A stretch of 64,000 nucleotides of DNA, from contig OY741271.1 in assembly GCA_963514095.1 (NCBI GenBank), positions 8,966,476 through 9,030,475 on the forward strand. Reading direction: 5' to 3'. Below, piece after piece: positions 52,160-63,410 of this stretch; position 1 is the first letter of the stretch; each line of letters begins with the position of its first letter. The translations under genes and the position numbers were made by a program. The notes below the pieces were generated by a model, which saw only the letters and a list, made by a program, of their open reading frames with translations, made no database searches and was not told the origin of the DNA. The stretch comes from Eutrigla gurnardus. Lineage: Eukaryota; Chordata; Actinopteri; Perciformes; Triglidae.

Positions 52160-54200
52160 GGCACATCAGCTCTGTTTTCTTTGGCTGATAATGAGGACTT
52201 GGCAGGGGAAAACTAGAGAAATTGGTGGTTTGGATGGAGAATGAGGGATGGTGGGCTGTGCTCTTGTTAAAAATAAGAGGAGCCCTTTAGGTCTTAAGCA
52301 AGTAGCAAACCTGATGCTCTTTATATGCTCTCCCGTCGAACAGCCACTTCACTCCATTTACAATAGGCCGATAGCTTTAATGACCTGCTTTTATTTTGGA
52401 GAAAAATAAAACACCATTTTCCTCTTCTGGTATCGTTGTCTACTCTAGAATTTTGACAACGGCTCAGATTTTCGGGTCTCATTAGTTTGGATTTCTGAGG
52501 CGATTTCTGTAGTTTAATGAAGGCTTGAATGTTCTATCCAAGGCTTTTGCCTCCTAACAAGAATCATTTCTGGGGGGAAAGTCACTATTGGTTTAAAGGT
52601 AGGATTATCTTCTCCTTTACAGCCTCATTTTGCAGTTTGACTAACAAAATGGGTGCGTTTCCAAATCAAAACCTTATGGCATAAATTAAACAACAGCTGC
52701 ACTCCAAAGATGTCTCGACCAATGTTTGCCTTTTGCAATTTTTAATTCCTTGCGTCATGATTCAATTCCATGAAGATGCAGCAGCTGTAGCTTTTACTCA
52801 TGCGGCTCTGTGGTTTTTAGGGAAGCAAATGGGAGCGATGCGGACTGTTTATCATGATCGACTGCAGATGTCTTTTTGTGGCCAGTGCACTCTGCTGTGG
52901 AAATGGTTTGGGCAGTGAAAGAGGGAAGAAAAATACAACTAGGATAAAAGGGGAAATGAGAGTCTCTTGGTCTGTCCATCGTTCTCGTTCTTTCCTGGTC
53001 CATCGATGGCCTGTAATGGATCTGATGAAAATTGATTTCCAGGTGAATTATTTTGTGTGCACCTCAGTCTTGGGGAGACAATGATCTTCTCCCTTCCTCC
53101 TTCCCTCCCTCCGTGTCGCTCTCAAGCTGTCCTTTTCAGGAAGGACTGCTTTAATTGTCCATTTCAATATTCTGGACTGTTTCGGTGACTCTTTCACCTA
53201 AAGTCTTTCCCGATCAGCATCGAGCGCCAGCTGTCTATTAAGCACCTGATTGGACGATCGATAAGATGGAGAGCGGTGTTAGGAAACAGCAACGGTTAGA
53301 ATCAACAGGAAAAGAACAATTTAAAAGGGCAGGAGCACCAAAATAATTTCTCTTTCTTTACCTCGGCAGCAGTCTCGGTCCTTTCACCCACAATCATTGC
53401 CTTGTTAATCCCCCTTCAAATCTTATCCTTCAGGGTAAATGCCAATGCCATTTTTGTGAGTTGACCACAAGAAAACAGAAAACACACAGTCCCTGTGAAT
53501 GGGACTTCATCTCCAGCATCGGATCAGTACATGGGGATCGTTTGGTTGGTTTGGTCTTTATGGCACCAAAGCAGAAGCTAAAAAACGACCGTGTGCTTTA
53601 AAGAGGAAGAGGAAGGGGTGGTCGATGACTCAGCATTATTGACCTGGGGATATGGGACTGAGCAAAGATAAACTCTGCTAAGGGGATGATCAAGCTCACT
53701 CTAAGTTATGTCTTGCATCATCAGCTATTTGAGGCCAAATCCTGCTTTGAGCCAAAGTCAGACATCTGGACTTTTACAGTTATATAGCTCCTTATATTCC
53801 ACTGTATATATATGTATATATATTCATAGTAAGACATGAAGCATAGAGTTTTGTTTTATTTCGGGTTAGGAAGCTTTCAATCTAGTACCTTGGCTGAACT
53901 AATGATGAAAACACAAGCATATATCATACAGCTAGTACCTGGCAGATCTCTGTATTGCCTGCACTCACACTAATGTAGATGAGCAATGTGTGGTCATGCT
54001 TCCTTGGCCTTCATTCACACCCAAGCCACGGATGATTGTTAATAATCAAGCCGCGGCAACACACAGAAAAGGAGGAGAAGTGATGCAGGAAGAAAGGTCA
54101 GCACATAACCAGGCAGGCAACTATGCATTAGCTTGGATAACTAGACTTGTCTTCCATTATTGCTAACAAACATGAAAGGGTTGCAGCTAATGAATGCAGT
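52155..54200. other. Non-coding stretch
   Basis: Unique-looking AT-rich sequence. A short (TA)n patch lies at about 53803-53823. No exon recognised. Confidence 0.5.
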
Positions 54201-54270
54201 CATTAACAGTCAATCTGTTTGTTAATCTGTTAATCATTTGCCTACAAATTGTCAGAAAATCAAAATGTGC
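54201..54270. repeat. hAT-like terminal fragment
   Basis: CAATCTGTTTGTTAATCTG, TTAATCATTTGC and AAATTGTCAGAAAATCAAAATG follow in the order seen in a common fish repeat ('gattaatcgtttcagcacaaattgtcagaaaat'). Heavily decayed. Confidence 0.4.
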
Positions 54271-54659
54271 TGTAAAAATGAAATGAGCTACTTAACAGGC
54301 GATGCGGGCATCACCTCAGGATGTACTGTATATTGGCTGGCCATGTGGTACTGGACTCTGAGCCAGAGCTCATCCAGCTGCCTCTCACTTCCTGGTCCTC
54401 ATCCAGATTTAGAAGCCGGGAGGCCAGGAAGGCAGGCAGGCAAGCAGGCTGTCTTAACCCAGCAAGAAGAGCTCCCTCGGGTCCTATCACGGCAGAAAAC
54501 CCTCCCTCCAAATCTCAACCACAGAGAAGCCTGAGAGGAGCCTGACACCAACTCTTAGACCTGCCAGAGCCGCGTGCACCGTACGCCGATGGAGACGCAC
54601 ACAAGCACACATCAGCCTACACACACTGCTCTCCTCGGCAGACAGCGGGGTCTTGGGGG

Positions 54660-55090
54660 TCACGCTGCTCAATTTCTCTCCCTCTTTTCTCTCTCTGGTT
54701 CTTCCTCTATCTTGGCAGGAGCTGCTCGCACCTCTCCCACCAGCCATTACCCTCTCGCTGTCTCTCCCTTATGCTCACCCTTTCAACAACTTGCTGTCAT
54801 TCCAGCTCCCCTGTAGCCCCCCCCTCTCTCTCTTTTTTTCTCTCTCCTTCTGTTCTATCACCCCTTTCAAGCTCTTAACATCTCATCCCGTCTTTTTTCC
54901 TTAGTGCACCTGAATCGTTTTATTATCTCCTTGCGTCTCTTCTCCCCCCCTCCCTTCAGAATGCACTCTCCTTCTCCCCCCTGTTGAAGCAGTCGGTGGA
55001 ATCCTCCAACCTGTCCTGCTCTCCCCCCCCTCCCCGATCTCTCCCCCCTCCCCGATCTCTCCCCCTCTCCAACAACCACTCTGCTCTTTC
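54660..55090. repeat. Pyrimidine-rich low-complexity region
   Basis: Strong T+C bias on the + strand with CTCTCTCT, CCCCCCCTC and a short tandem CCTCCCCGATCTCTCCCC x2 (about 55027-55062). Open frames here reflect the bias. Confidence 0.7.
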
Positions 55091-55197
55091 AACTCTGCAC
55101 TAATTTGCCTCCTCCTCTAAGCGTGGCCCTGGCTCCAGCTCCTTCTCCCATGGGATGTGATTGCCTGCAGAGTGTGTGTGTGAGAGCGAGCATGCCG

Positions 55198-55221
55198 TGT
55201 GTGTGTGTGTGTGTGTGTGTG
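55198..55221. repeat. (TG)12 microsatellite
   Basis: TG run; an interrupted GTGTGTGTAG follows. Confidence 0.93.
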
Positions 55222-55336
55222 CCTGTGTGTGTAGAAGTTTGATTGTGCTTGCTCGTGTGATAGAAAGTGTGTGGGGTGCATGTGTGTGTGTTCCAGACAA
55301 AGACAGGAATTGTGAATTCATACAGCTGTGGTCCAG

Positions 55337-55338
<2 letters not shown>

Positions 55339-55383
<45 letters not shown>

Positions 55384-55409
55384 TGTCTATGTGTGTGTGT
55401 GTGTGTGTC
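55339..55409. repeat. (TG)n microsatellite, interrupted
   Basis: TG run with TATG and TCTATG interruptions. Confidence 0.95.
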
Positions 55410-55619
55410 CATAATGAAGCAGATTGCGTTAGCAGGACGTGGGTACCATGGGATCTTGAGAGAAGTAAGCCACAGGTTTAGACCCCCCCTTCCCTCAGGG
55501 CACCTCACCGACTAGCAAATCGTTTATCACGCAGTAATGGCTCTGATGATCTCTCCCCATCTCTCCACTTAAGGGGTTTGCCCTAGATTCTCCATCACAG
55601 GAATCCACAACCCCACAGC

Positions 55620-55639
55620 TCACACACACACACACACAG
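55620..55639. repeat. (CA)10 microsatellite
   Basis: Short perfect run. Confidence 0.93.
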
Positions 55640-56681
55640 GAGTATGTTTAAAACATCTAAAAGCTGCTCGAGGCATGATTCCTCACCAAAAATACACCTG
55701 TCTAATCAGCGGAAATCAGAAATTCGAGATGCAACGTCGAAGACTCTCTAACCACCATTAACCCAAACTACAGTGTGCCAGCATGTTTGGAAACTTGTGT
55801 AAAGGCAATCTGTATCCACTGCAATTTTCAATTAATCATTTATGTCTGGCATGAATGTAGATTCATCCACTTTGAAATAGTTTGGCAAAATAATCTTAGC
55901 TTCAGGTCCACTTTCAACCACATCTCACCATCTGAATACCAGATGATCCTTAGCTGATAAAAGCTGTGAGATGCAGTTGAAAGCTCAACAGAAGTAAGTG
56001 GACCTCGAATTAGGATTACTGCAAATCATTAGAGTCATCTTTCAAACAATCATTGCAGCTCTTTTTTTGGTTTAATAATCCTTCCTGAAGGCTTTGTAGT
56101 TTGTTACATTGTTGGTGTTTGAGTGATGCTTTTGGTTTGTGTAGTAAGAGTATTAGTGTGTAGTTAATAATCGCCAAGGCTGAACAGACAAAAAAAACAA
56201 AAAAACAAAACAGACAGGAAGAGACAATCAAAGGAAAAGGGCACGACTGTTGGCACTACAGAGAATGAATGAATGAAAAGCTAAAAGACAGAGTAAGAAA
56301 TTCAAGGATTACCACTGGAATGAAATCCTGCCTGCTAAGGAGCAGTGGGCAAGTCCATGTTAAGAAAGCAGGACTCGCTGGTGTTAGATCCTTATTTTCT
56401 CTCTTATCCCCTCTGTGCCCTTTGGTAGAAAGCTTCGCAGAGCAGCCTGGTTGGTAAACATGAAGTGCTGCGTACTATTCTTAATCCGCAACATTCAAAG
56501 GAGTTTCATCTCTCTGACATTTCATGGCTACCAGTATGTAATAACTGCGTAGTGCCGTTTAAAAATATCATGCCTGTATGGATGCGTTGTGAAATCTGAA
56601 TTCAAAGCATTTAAATGTCTCCAGCCTGTAAGCCTAACATTCTTGTTTTGAGGTTGTCACACAGTTTTTCTTGCTGTGGAG
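55640..56681. other. Non-coding stretch
   Basis: No gene or repeat recognised; A-rich AAAAAAACAAAAAAAC at about 56191. Confidence 0.5.
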
Positions 56682-56720
<39 letters not shown>

Positions 56721-56728
56721 GTTATTAT
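56682..56728. repeat. (TTA)n trinucleotide repeat
   Basis: About 15 TTA units with one TTG; translates as poly-Ile/Leu/Tyr runs that inflate local open frames. Confidence 0.95.
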
Positions 56729-57075
56729 GTATTTCTCAAAAGGGATCAGCCCAGACAAGCAGCTTTTTACCTTTTCTATTCACTGTGATAAAATTGGCCC
56801 TGCATTTCCATCTAACTGGATTAAAATACATAATATTAATATTTACCTTGATGAAAAAAATGCACAGCTTGCTCCGGTACGATTTGCCAGTAATGATTTT
56901 GCTCTGTGGTGCTCTGCTATCAGGGATAAAGGCGATAAATTGAGCGCCTGGTTCAGTTGTTGTTGTGGAGAGGGGCGAGACATGCGATCTGGCCTCAGGT
57001 CCCAGGGGACACACTGGGCCCTGCAAGAGCTTGTAAGGGTCAGATGGCAAAGATCTGGATTTGATCAAGAGGTTC

Positions 57076-57088
57076 GGGGGGGGGGGGG
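57076..57088. repeat. Poly-G tract, 13 bases
   Basis: Homopolymer G. Confidence 0.95.
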
Positions 57089-58494
57089 ATAGAAACCTGA
57101 GAGGGAGACTGAGGGTGGAGGGACAATGAAGGACTGGATTGGAAAAGGGCTCACCATTTTCTCCTTCTTTGGATGCAAGTGGTGTCGTGTCCTGGCCCAT
57201 GCTATGCCAGTGTACAAATTGCCAGTATGTTATCATTCAGGAAATGTCGTGGCATGCGGAAAAATGAAAGGGAGCAGTAAAACTGACAGAATGCAAATGG
57301 CTTGCAGGTGTTGGAATGGAAATAAAATGAATGGCAGATGAGGTGTTTCGGCTCTCCTTATAGAAATACAGTGACAGAAGTGACCCAAATTGTCTAAAGC
57401 ACTGCTGCAAATTGCTGCGAGTGACGCCTCGCTTCGTTTCCCTCCTTCTTCCCTCTCACTGTATCGGAGTCTCTTTTCTTTCTCTCCCTCTTTCACTGTC
57501 AATCTTTTTCCTCTCCTTCATCGCTCCCTCCCTTCCCCTCGACACGAGAATGGTTTTTGAAATGAAATCTCACAAATCACCATTTTTCATACCGCGGCAT
57601 GGTGTTGTCTGCATACGAGGTGTTACCGTGGCAACGGGGCAATAATTCTTCCCCCTGCTGTCTCATACAGATTGTGTGAGTTTGGCTTGGTATGCGACTT
57701 GGGTTTGCTCTCTGCACCTATGCTGGTAGATTGATACTGTTTGGGACCTTAACATGTGCTACAAATAGATGGGTAGTCTGTTTTCTGATGGTGGGAAGTG
57801 GTGAGGGGTCTGATGTGGAGGGTGCTGCTGGGTGCACATGGTGAGGGATGATGTGAGAAGTAGTCACTATAAACGTGTTGATTCTGCAGAGATGAAAATC
57901 CTTCCAGCAACACCTGGTCTGATGGAGGACATATTCTGGTGCTGCGGAGTGGCTCCCCATTACCCGTCTCAAGGATGCGAGCTGCTGTGCTTTGACCCCG
58001 TGTCCAGGCCTGGTTGTTTACCTCGCAGAAAAAATATGCGTTTCAGGATGCCGCGGGTGCCACCGCCTTCTAAATGTCTCTTTTGGTCTGTCTGCATGAT
58101 TTGCCGCTGCCGTTGTTCCTCTTCATTTGCCTCATTTATCAGTTTGTTACTCAGATGAATAATGGATGAGGTTGCTCGTTGCCTCGGCGACACGCAAGCT
58201 CAACATTGTCATGCGTTTGCTCGCAAAAACCAGATCCACTGAACGCCCCCCCACCCCTCGACTCCACCCCTGCCACTTCTGGATGACAGACGGGTTGACA
58301 CATCGTCACACTCCGCCCCCACTGTGATTGAGACTTGAGGCTGATGAAGATGAAGACCGACGGCCATGAGAGAAGGACATGTAGAAATCCATACACATAC
58401 ATACTGGTCTCATGTACTGTATGTCCACGTCTATTGATTCACAATATGAATGGATTTGTATCACCTAAGTCTGCAATGGTGTTCTACCGCAAGG
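57089..58494. other. Non-coding stretch
   Basis: Unique-looking sequence, pyrimidine-rich at 57420-57545. No exon or RNA gene recognised. Confidence 0.5.
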
Positions 58495-58789
58495 TCCATC
58501 CATCCATTCATCCATCCATCTATCCATCCATCTAGCCATCCCATCCATCCATCCCATCCATCCATCCATCCCATCCCATCCATCCATCCCATCCATCCAT
58601 CCCATCCATCCATCCCATCCATCCATCCATCCATCCATCCATCCCATCCCATCCATCCATCCATCCATCCATCCCATCCATCCATCCATCCATCCATCCA
58701 TCCATCCATCCATCCATCCATCCCATCCCATCCATCCATCCATCCATCCATCCATCCATCCATCCATCCATCTAGCCATCCCATCCATC
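58495..58789. repeat. CATC/CCCATC tetranucleotide array
   Basis: About 295 bp of CATC units broken at intervals by an extra CC (CCCATC). Near-identical TCTAGCCATCCCATCC segments stand at both ends (about 58531 and 58771). The minus strand is open in three frames (MDGW repeats) purely from the repeat. Confidence 0.97.
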
Positions 58790-59277
58790 TGTACTCAAGG
58801 ACATATGGGAGATTTCAGCTTCAGGCGAATGCCTAGAAAGCAACCTAGACTGCTCCCAGACAAATATATTTTACACCTACGGGCATCTACAATGCTCACA
58901 GGGAGAATATTTACTATGAACTGGTTCATTCAAACCATGGACCTTCTTGATGTGAGTATCCAGTGGTAACAAAAACTCAAAATTGACATTCTAAAATTGA
59001 TCAGGAAACTCAAAGGTCCCTTTGATTGCTGAGCTAATGATAACGCACACATATTGATTGATTTGATCCCTCTGTCCAAACTCCAGATCCTAGACCAGCA
59101 CAAGGCAGATGCTTTACAGCAACTTCGATTCATGTCACTTTTTTTTTTTTTAAATTTAATCTGCTTTGCTTTTTGAGGATGCACTGTACCTCCACCTTTG
59201 TCGGCACATGTTTGAAGGTATAATTGAGGCCAATCACCGGGGAAGATTGAGGTTTTTCTGTTGTGACCCAGCATCAA
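58790..59277. other. Non-coding stretch
   Basis: Nothing recognised; T-run at 59140-59151. Confidence 0.5.
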
Positions 59278-59440
59278 ACAGAATGATACTTTATTGATCC
59301 CTGTGGAGAAATCCTCTTTACTCTTGTCTGCTTAAAGATGGAGGTCAGAGATCAGGCTTAGCCACAGGACAGCACTCAGGAGCTGGGTGCGGTATAGAGT
59401 CTTGCTGAAGGACACTTAAGCAAGCCGGACGTTTGTCAAT
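59278..59440. repeat. Dispersed retroelement-like fragment
   Basis: GATACTTTATTGATCCCTGTGG plus GAGAAATCC, then later GGGTGCGGTATAGAGTCTTG and CTGAAGGACACTTAAGCAAG. Both phrases are hallmarks of abundant teleost SINE/LINE sequences ('tttattgatccc' and 'cttgctcaaggacact'). Order suggests a mosaic or degenerate copy; family not assigned. Confidence 0.5.
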
Positions 59441-60403
59441 GCAGAAGTTTGAAGCTGGCTTTTCAAGCTCATTAGCTGTCTTGGTGAGTAAGGTAAATTA
59501 TTGTTGGCTGTTGAAAAGGGAGGTCATGAAACATCAGTAAGTCCATAAAACTGGCTCTTGCATCTCTGCCTGCCGAGGCTTTTTTCCAGTCTTAAACTAT
59601 TGAAGAAGGAACCATTGAACCGTCAAGTTTTCTTCTTTGTATCCATTTCTCCAGCAGATGTTTAGCAGACCATTTATTTTAACCCTGTAGCACCTTGTGG
59701 CATTTGCAGGAAGAGGTGTTTGTCTCTATATATCCTTCTGTCTTTTCGTGTGAATGCCAAGTCATTATGCTTATCTTGTGCCAATGTGTGTGTGCTTGAG
59801 AGTCTCTGAGCATTTTGTGGCTGGAAAGAAAGGCGCTAAAGCCTTGTTGTTGACAGACAGCTGGTTTTAGGGTTATAAGAGGGTATATTGTTGTCTGTCA
59901 GCCGGCTGAGTAGCCGTACGATGGTTCTTTACCATGTTCTTTCTGCACTCTACGGCCAGTAATGACCCTCTTTCTTGGATTTGGTGCAAACCGCCAATGA
60001 CACTGACCTCGCTAACAAGTGAGCTCAGGATACAGCAGTGCAGACCAAGAGCAGGAGAGTTCACTATACTTTTCCTTCACCGGCAGAATGTTGATGATGG
60101 TAGTGGTGTTCGTAATGGCTGGAGATAAATTGACCATTAATTTAAAGTTCCTAGTTCGGACCAAAACTTAAAATCAATAAACATTGACGTCAACTTCAAG
60201 GTTTCATTCGAGAGAATGTCCTCCCAAGAAGGACAGCATCAATCGTTTCAGCAAGTGTGCCAAAATTACACGTTTACTTTCAACTCTAGCAGCCAGAGTA
60301 ACAATGACGAGAGCCAAGTCTATGTCCGTGTAGATGAAAGGTTCAGCAAAATCACGGTGATGGCTGTTTGTTTCCTTTTTCCAACCAGTAGTCAACGTTT
60401 TTT

Positions 60404-60650
60404 GGGGGGCGACTGTGGCTCAGAGGTAGAGCGATCGTCCTTGTGGAACATTGGCATGCCAAAGTGTCCTTGTGCAAGATACTGAACCCCAAAATTATCC
60501 CTGCAGGCTCTATGTGAATGTGAGGGAATGAGTTAATTAAATTAGATCCTGATGGGCAGGTGGCTCCTCTGACAATGAATGTGTAGACTAAAGTGTCTTG
60601 AGTGGTCGAAAAGACGATAAAAGCACTATAAAAATGCAGCTCCATTCATT
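60404..60650 (+). mobile_element. tRNA-derived SINE, B box lost
   Basis: GGCGACTGTGGCTCAGAGG + TAGAGCG forms a tRNA-like A-box head. It is followed by GCCAAAGTGTCCTTGTGCAA + GATACTGAACCCC, then GTGAATGTGAGGGAATGAG, AAGTGTCTTGAGTGGTCG and AAAAGCACTATAAAAATGCA at the 3' end. The order matches a frequent percomorph SINE. The usual GGTTCGAATCCC B-box region is missing between about 60442 and 60452, so this copy should not be transcribed by Pol III. No clear target-site duplication. Confidence 0.8.
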
Positions 60651-63257
60651 AAGAAGGTTTCTTAGAGCGTGGTCAGGATCGTTCCAAATCCTTAACCATG
60701 TGATTGTTACACGGCAATTAAGGTCCCATTTAACCTAAACTATGATCTTACCTTTAACCTGAGCCTAAGTGGTTAAACCCAGCCAAACTTTAGCCACAGT
60801 GTTTCAAAGTCATCAGACGGTTTTATTTTTCAACAGTGATTTGCATGATGGAACAAACGCTGATAAATGATGTCATCCTGCTGAACGGTGTCAGATGACA
60901 AAACGTTTCCATGTGCCACTCCAGTGGCCACGGACAGACATCGTATTTTGTCTTTAACTTTGGAGGACAGAATTGTTGTTTTGTTCAGTGACTGATTTGC
61001 TTGTATGCACATTAAAACCTGTCACCAGTTTGATTTGTCTACAGCTCATTTCATTCGCACCTGCTTGCTAATAGTAAGTGTTCGTGGTTTGCATTTACGC
61101 CTGAACTTCATTGGTTATCTGTCTATCAGTATCAAAGCCTCCGAATGCAGGATGCATTTTAATACCTGCTGTTAAGCGGGTCGTTCGTTTTTCCTGACTG
61201 TGATTGCAGCCAGAAAACAGCTATTTCGTCATTGTGGCACACATTTTCATTAGTCTTCTACTTTCAGCGCACAGCCGTGTCTGACTGCACTCTTAACCAA
61301 AAGGAAGTAGAATTATTTACTAGGAAGGAAAAAAGGAGTAGCAAGGAAGCTGTCTAGTTTGAGAGAAAAACTTGAGCACATGGCGTCTGATTAGGCATAT
61401 AAATAATTTATAGCCATTTCATTTATAGGCTGCGTCTCAACAAGGGGGTATTGCTCGCCAATTAATATTCCCTCTCTGCCCTCTATCTGAGAGGATCCGG
61501 CGTGATGTACAGCCAGCAGCCAGTGACGGGGAAAAAAGAGGAATGGAAGGGAGGAGCTTGAGTTTGTTTCTCTAAATGCAAATGAAAGGGTCCCACTGTA
61601 TAATAGCTTGTCACTGTAAGCTTTGATGTCAGAAAGCCGATCACGTAAATCTGCTTGTATACAATATGAATATGTCACAGTGATATATGTTGATCCGTCA
61701 TGCTATAGCCAAACAATGGTAAAGGCAACAGTAATGTTCTATTCTTGAAAAAGCAGGGTTGTATGTAAAACACAAGGGATTTGCTGCATGGTAGAACATA
61801 AAGGCTTTGATGCAGCCAGAATCTAAAATAGTGCAATTTCTAGTTGAAATCAACGTGCAATGTTCCACTTCAGACATGCTGCTCATTAAATAACTGAAAT
61901 CTTTTTATTTTGCAAGAAATGTAAAAAGAAAAAAAAATCCATTTCTGTCTTGGCATCGTTCCCCTCCGTGGGCAGCAGCGTATCCCCATGGCCTTAGCAT
62001 TTTGAGCTTTTAAATTGATATAGAAATTACACTTTCCTGTCTTTCCTGGGTGTTTTTTCTGAGATTACTGTTAATGGTGATAATCAGGGCTCCTACACAG
62101 CTCTCCTCTCCTCCTCTGTGTTCCCTAGCATCTAACTCAGGCTTTATAATTGGTGCTAATACAATACCTGAGATTACTAAAGCACACTGTTTTCAGTGCC
62201 TCAGGGTGTGTTCAGGCTCCACATAAAGTCAACTTTAGGGGTAGTGGCGTACCATATGACCTATGTTGTGAACTTGACATACATAGCAAATTGAAAAACT
62301 TTTAACTGAAAATTGCATGTATCCTGAGGCTTTTTGACTCCATGTAATACACAAGACACGAGAAAAACAAACAAGACAGAACTGTAATTCTGTAAATATT
62401 TGTGTGCAAGTCTGAGCTGTCACACAAACACATCACATCATAAGTTGCTAGCTACAACATCTGCGCATTGGCTCGTCTGGATGAATGAACCCAGAATGCA
62501 AAAACACTCCAGTAGTCATATTTGTGTGAGTCACATAACTTTTTATTTATTAATATATGGCAAACTGCTCAAATGTATTGATGTTACACAAAAGCCAGCC
62601 TTACGCATGTCCTCTGTCCACACCTATGCAAGGTAAGCCACTGTTGGGATCAGCCATATTCAAAGGACTGGTAATGACTGGTCATCACACGGCTCCCACC
62701 ACTTTCTCTGCATGATGGGGCCAGTGTGACTTGGCGGGTTCCCCGAGACAGATGGCTGACTTGGCCAGAGACTGACATCTGTATCGTCCTTCAGCTCCAT
62801 CGGCCTTTTCCTGTGTAAAGTCTGTAAGAGCCACCCACTCCTGTGATTCCCTGCGCCTAGCCTTCCTGCACCGCTGCCACAATTAGCGCCATATGCCAGC
62901 CACACGGCCAAGTGTCACGCTCAACCCATTCTGCATATAACTGCCAGGTGGCTCTGTTACTCTTCCTGCCTTTTATTTTTCTGTCTCTCTGTTTTTTTTT
63001 CTTCTGCCATTTCATTATTTGTCATTATTTACCTGCCATTGCCCCTTCATTCGAATAATCCTGCCGGCTATTAAAGAAAAATATTGGTGCTGACAACCTG
63101 AATAAACAGGACAAGGCTGTGGAGCAGCCAGGGGGGTTTAACGTCCTGTAATGATTATTGTTGTGGGTGTTGATGATCGTGTAGGAGGGGCTGGTTAGAA
63201 AATCACAGTTGGTTAATGATGAGTTTCTCCTTCCTGAATGAGTTTCTCTTCATTTAG
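60651..63257. other. Non-coding stretch
   Basis: AT-rich unique sequence without recognisable genes or repeats. A donor-like GCAAG|GTAAGC at 62631/62632 (+) lacks a good acceptor. Confidence 0.5.
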
Positions 63258-63371
63258 AAGAACAGCGGGAAAGGAAGGAGAAGGCCTGAGAACATCAGCC
63301 TACGGGCTAGGATCGACAGCTTCTTGCTCCAGATGAGCCCCGAGGCGATGAATATCATCATCGCCTTATGA
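63258..63371 (+). other. Coding-like patch, possible terminal exon
   Basis: After an acceptor-like TTTCTCTTCATTTAG, 37 codons read KNSGKGRRRPENISLRARID then SFLLQMSPEAMNIIIAL and stop (TGA at 63369-63371). Third positions are often G or C, unlike neighbouring DNA. The last codons lie in the first unit of a perfect 20-bp tandem repeat, so the stop could be produced by repeat expansion. No family is recognised. It may be a terminal exon, a decayed retroelement or a gene fragment. Confidence 0.2.
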
Positions 63372-63410
63372 ATATCATCATCGCCTTATGAATATCATCA
63401 TCGCCTTATG
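63351..63410. repeat. Perfect 3 x 20-bp tandem repeat
   Basis: AATATCATCATCGCCTTATG repeats exactly at 63351, 63371 and 63391. A 20-bp unit is not a multiple of three, so each copy shifts the reading frame. Confidence 0.98.

Noticed and set aside
58461..58836. ORFs encoding IHPS or MDGW repeats on both strands
   Set aside because: Produced by the CATC array; no initiation context or flanking coding sequence.
62595..62632. 38-nt segment ending at GCAAG|GTAAGC
   Set aside because: No proper pyrimidine tract before the proposed acceptor ACACAAAAG.
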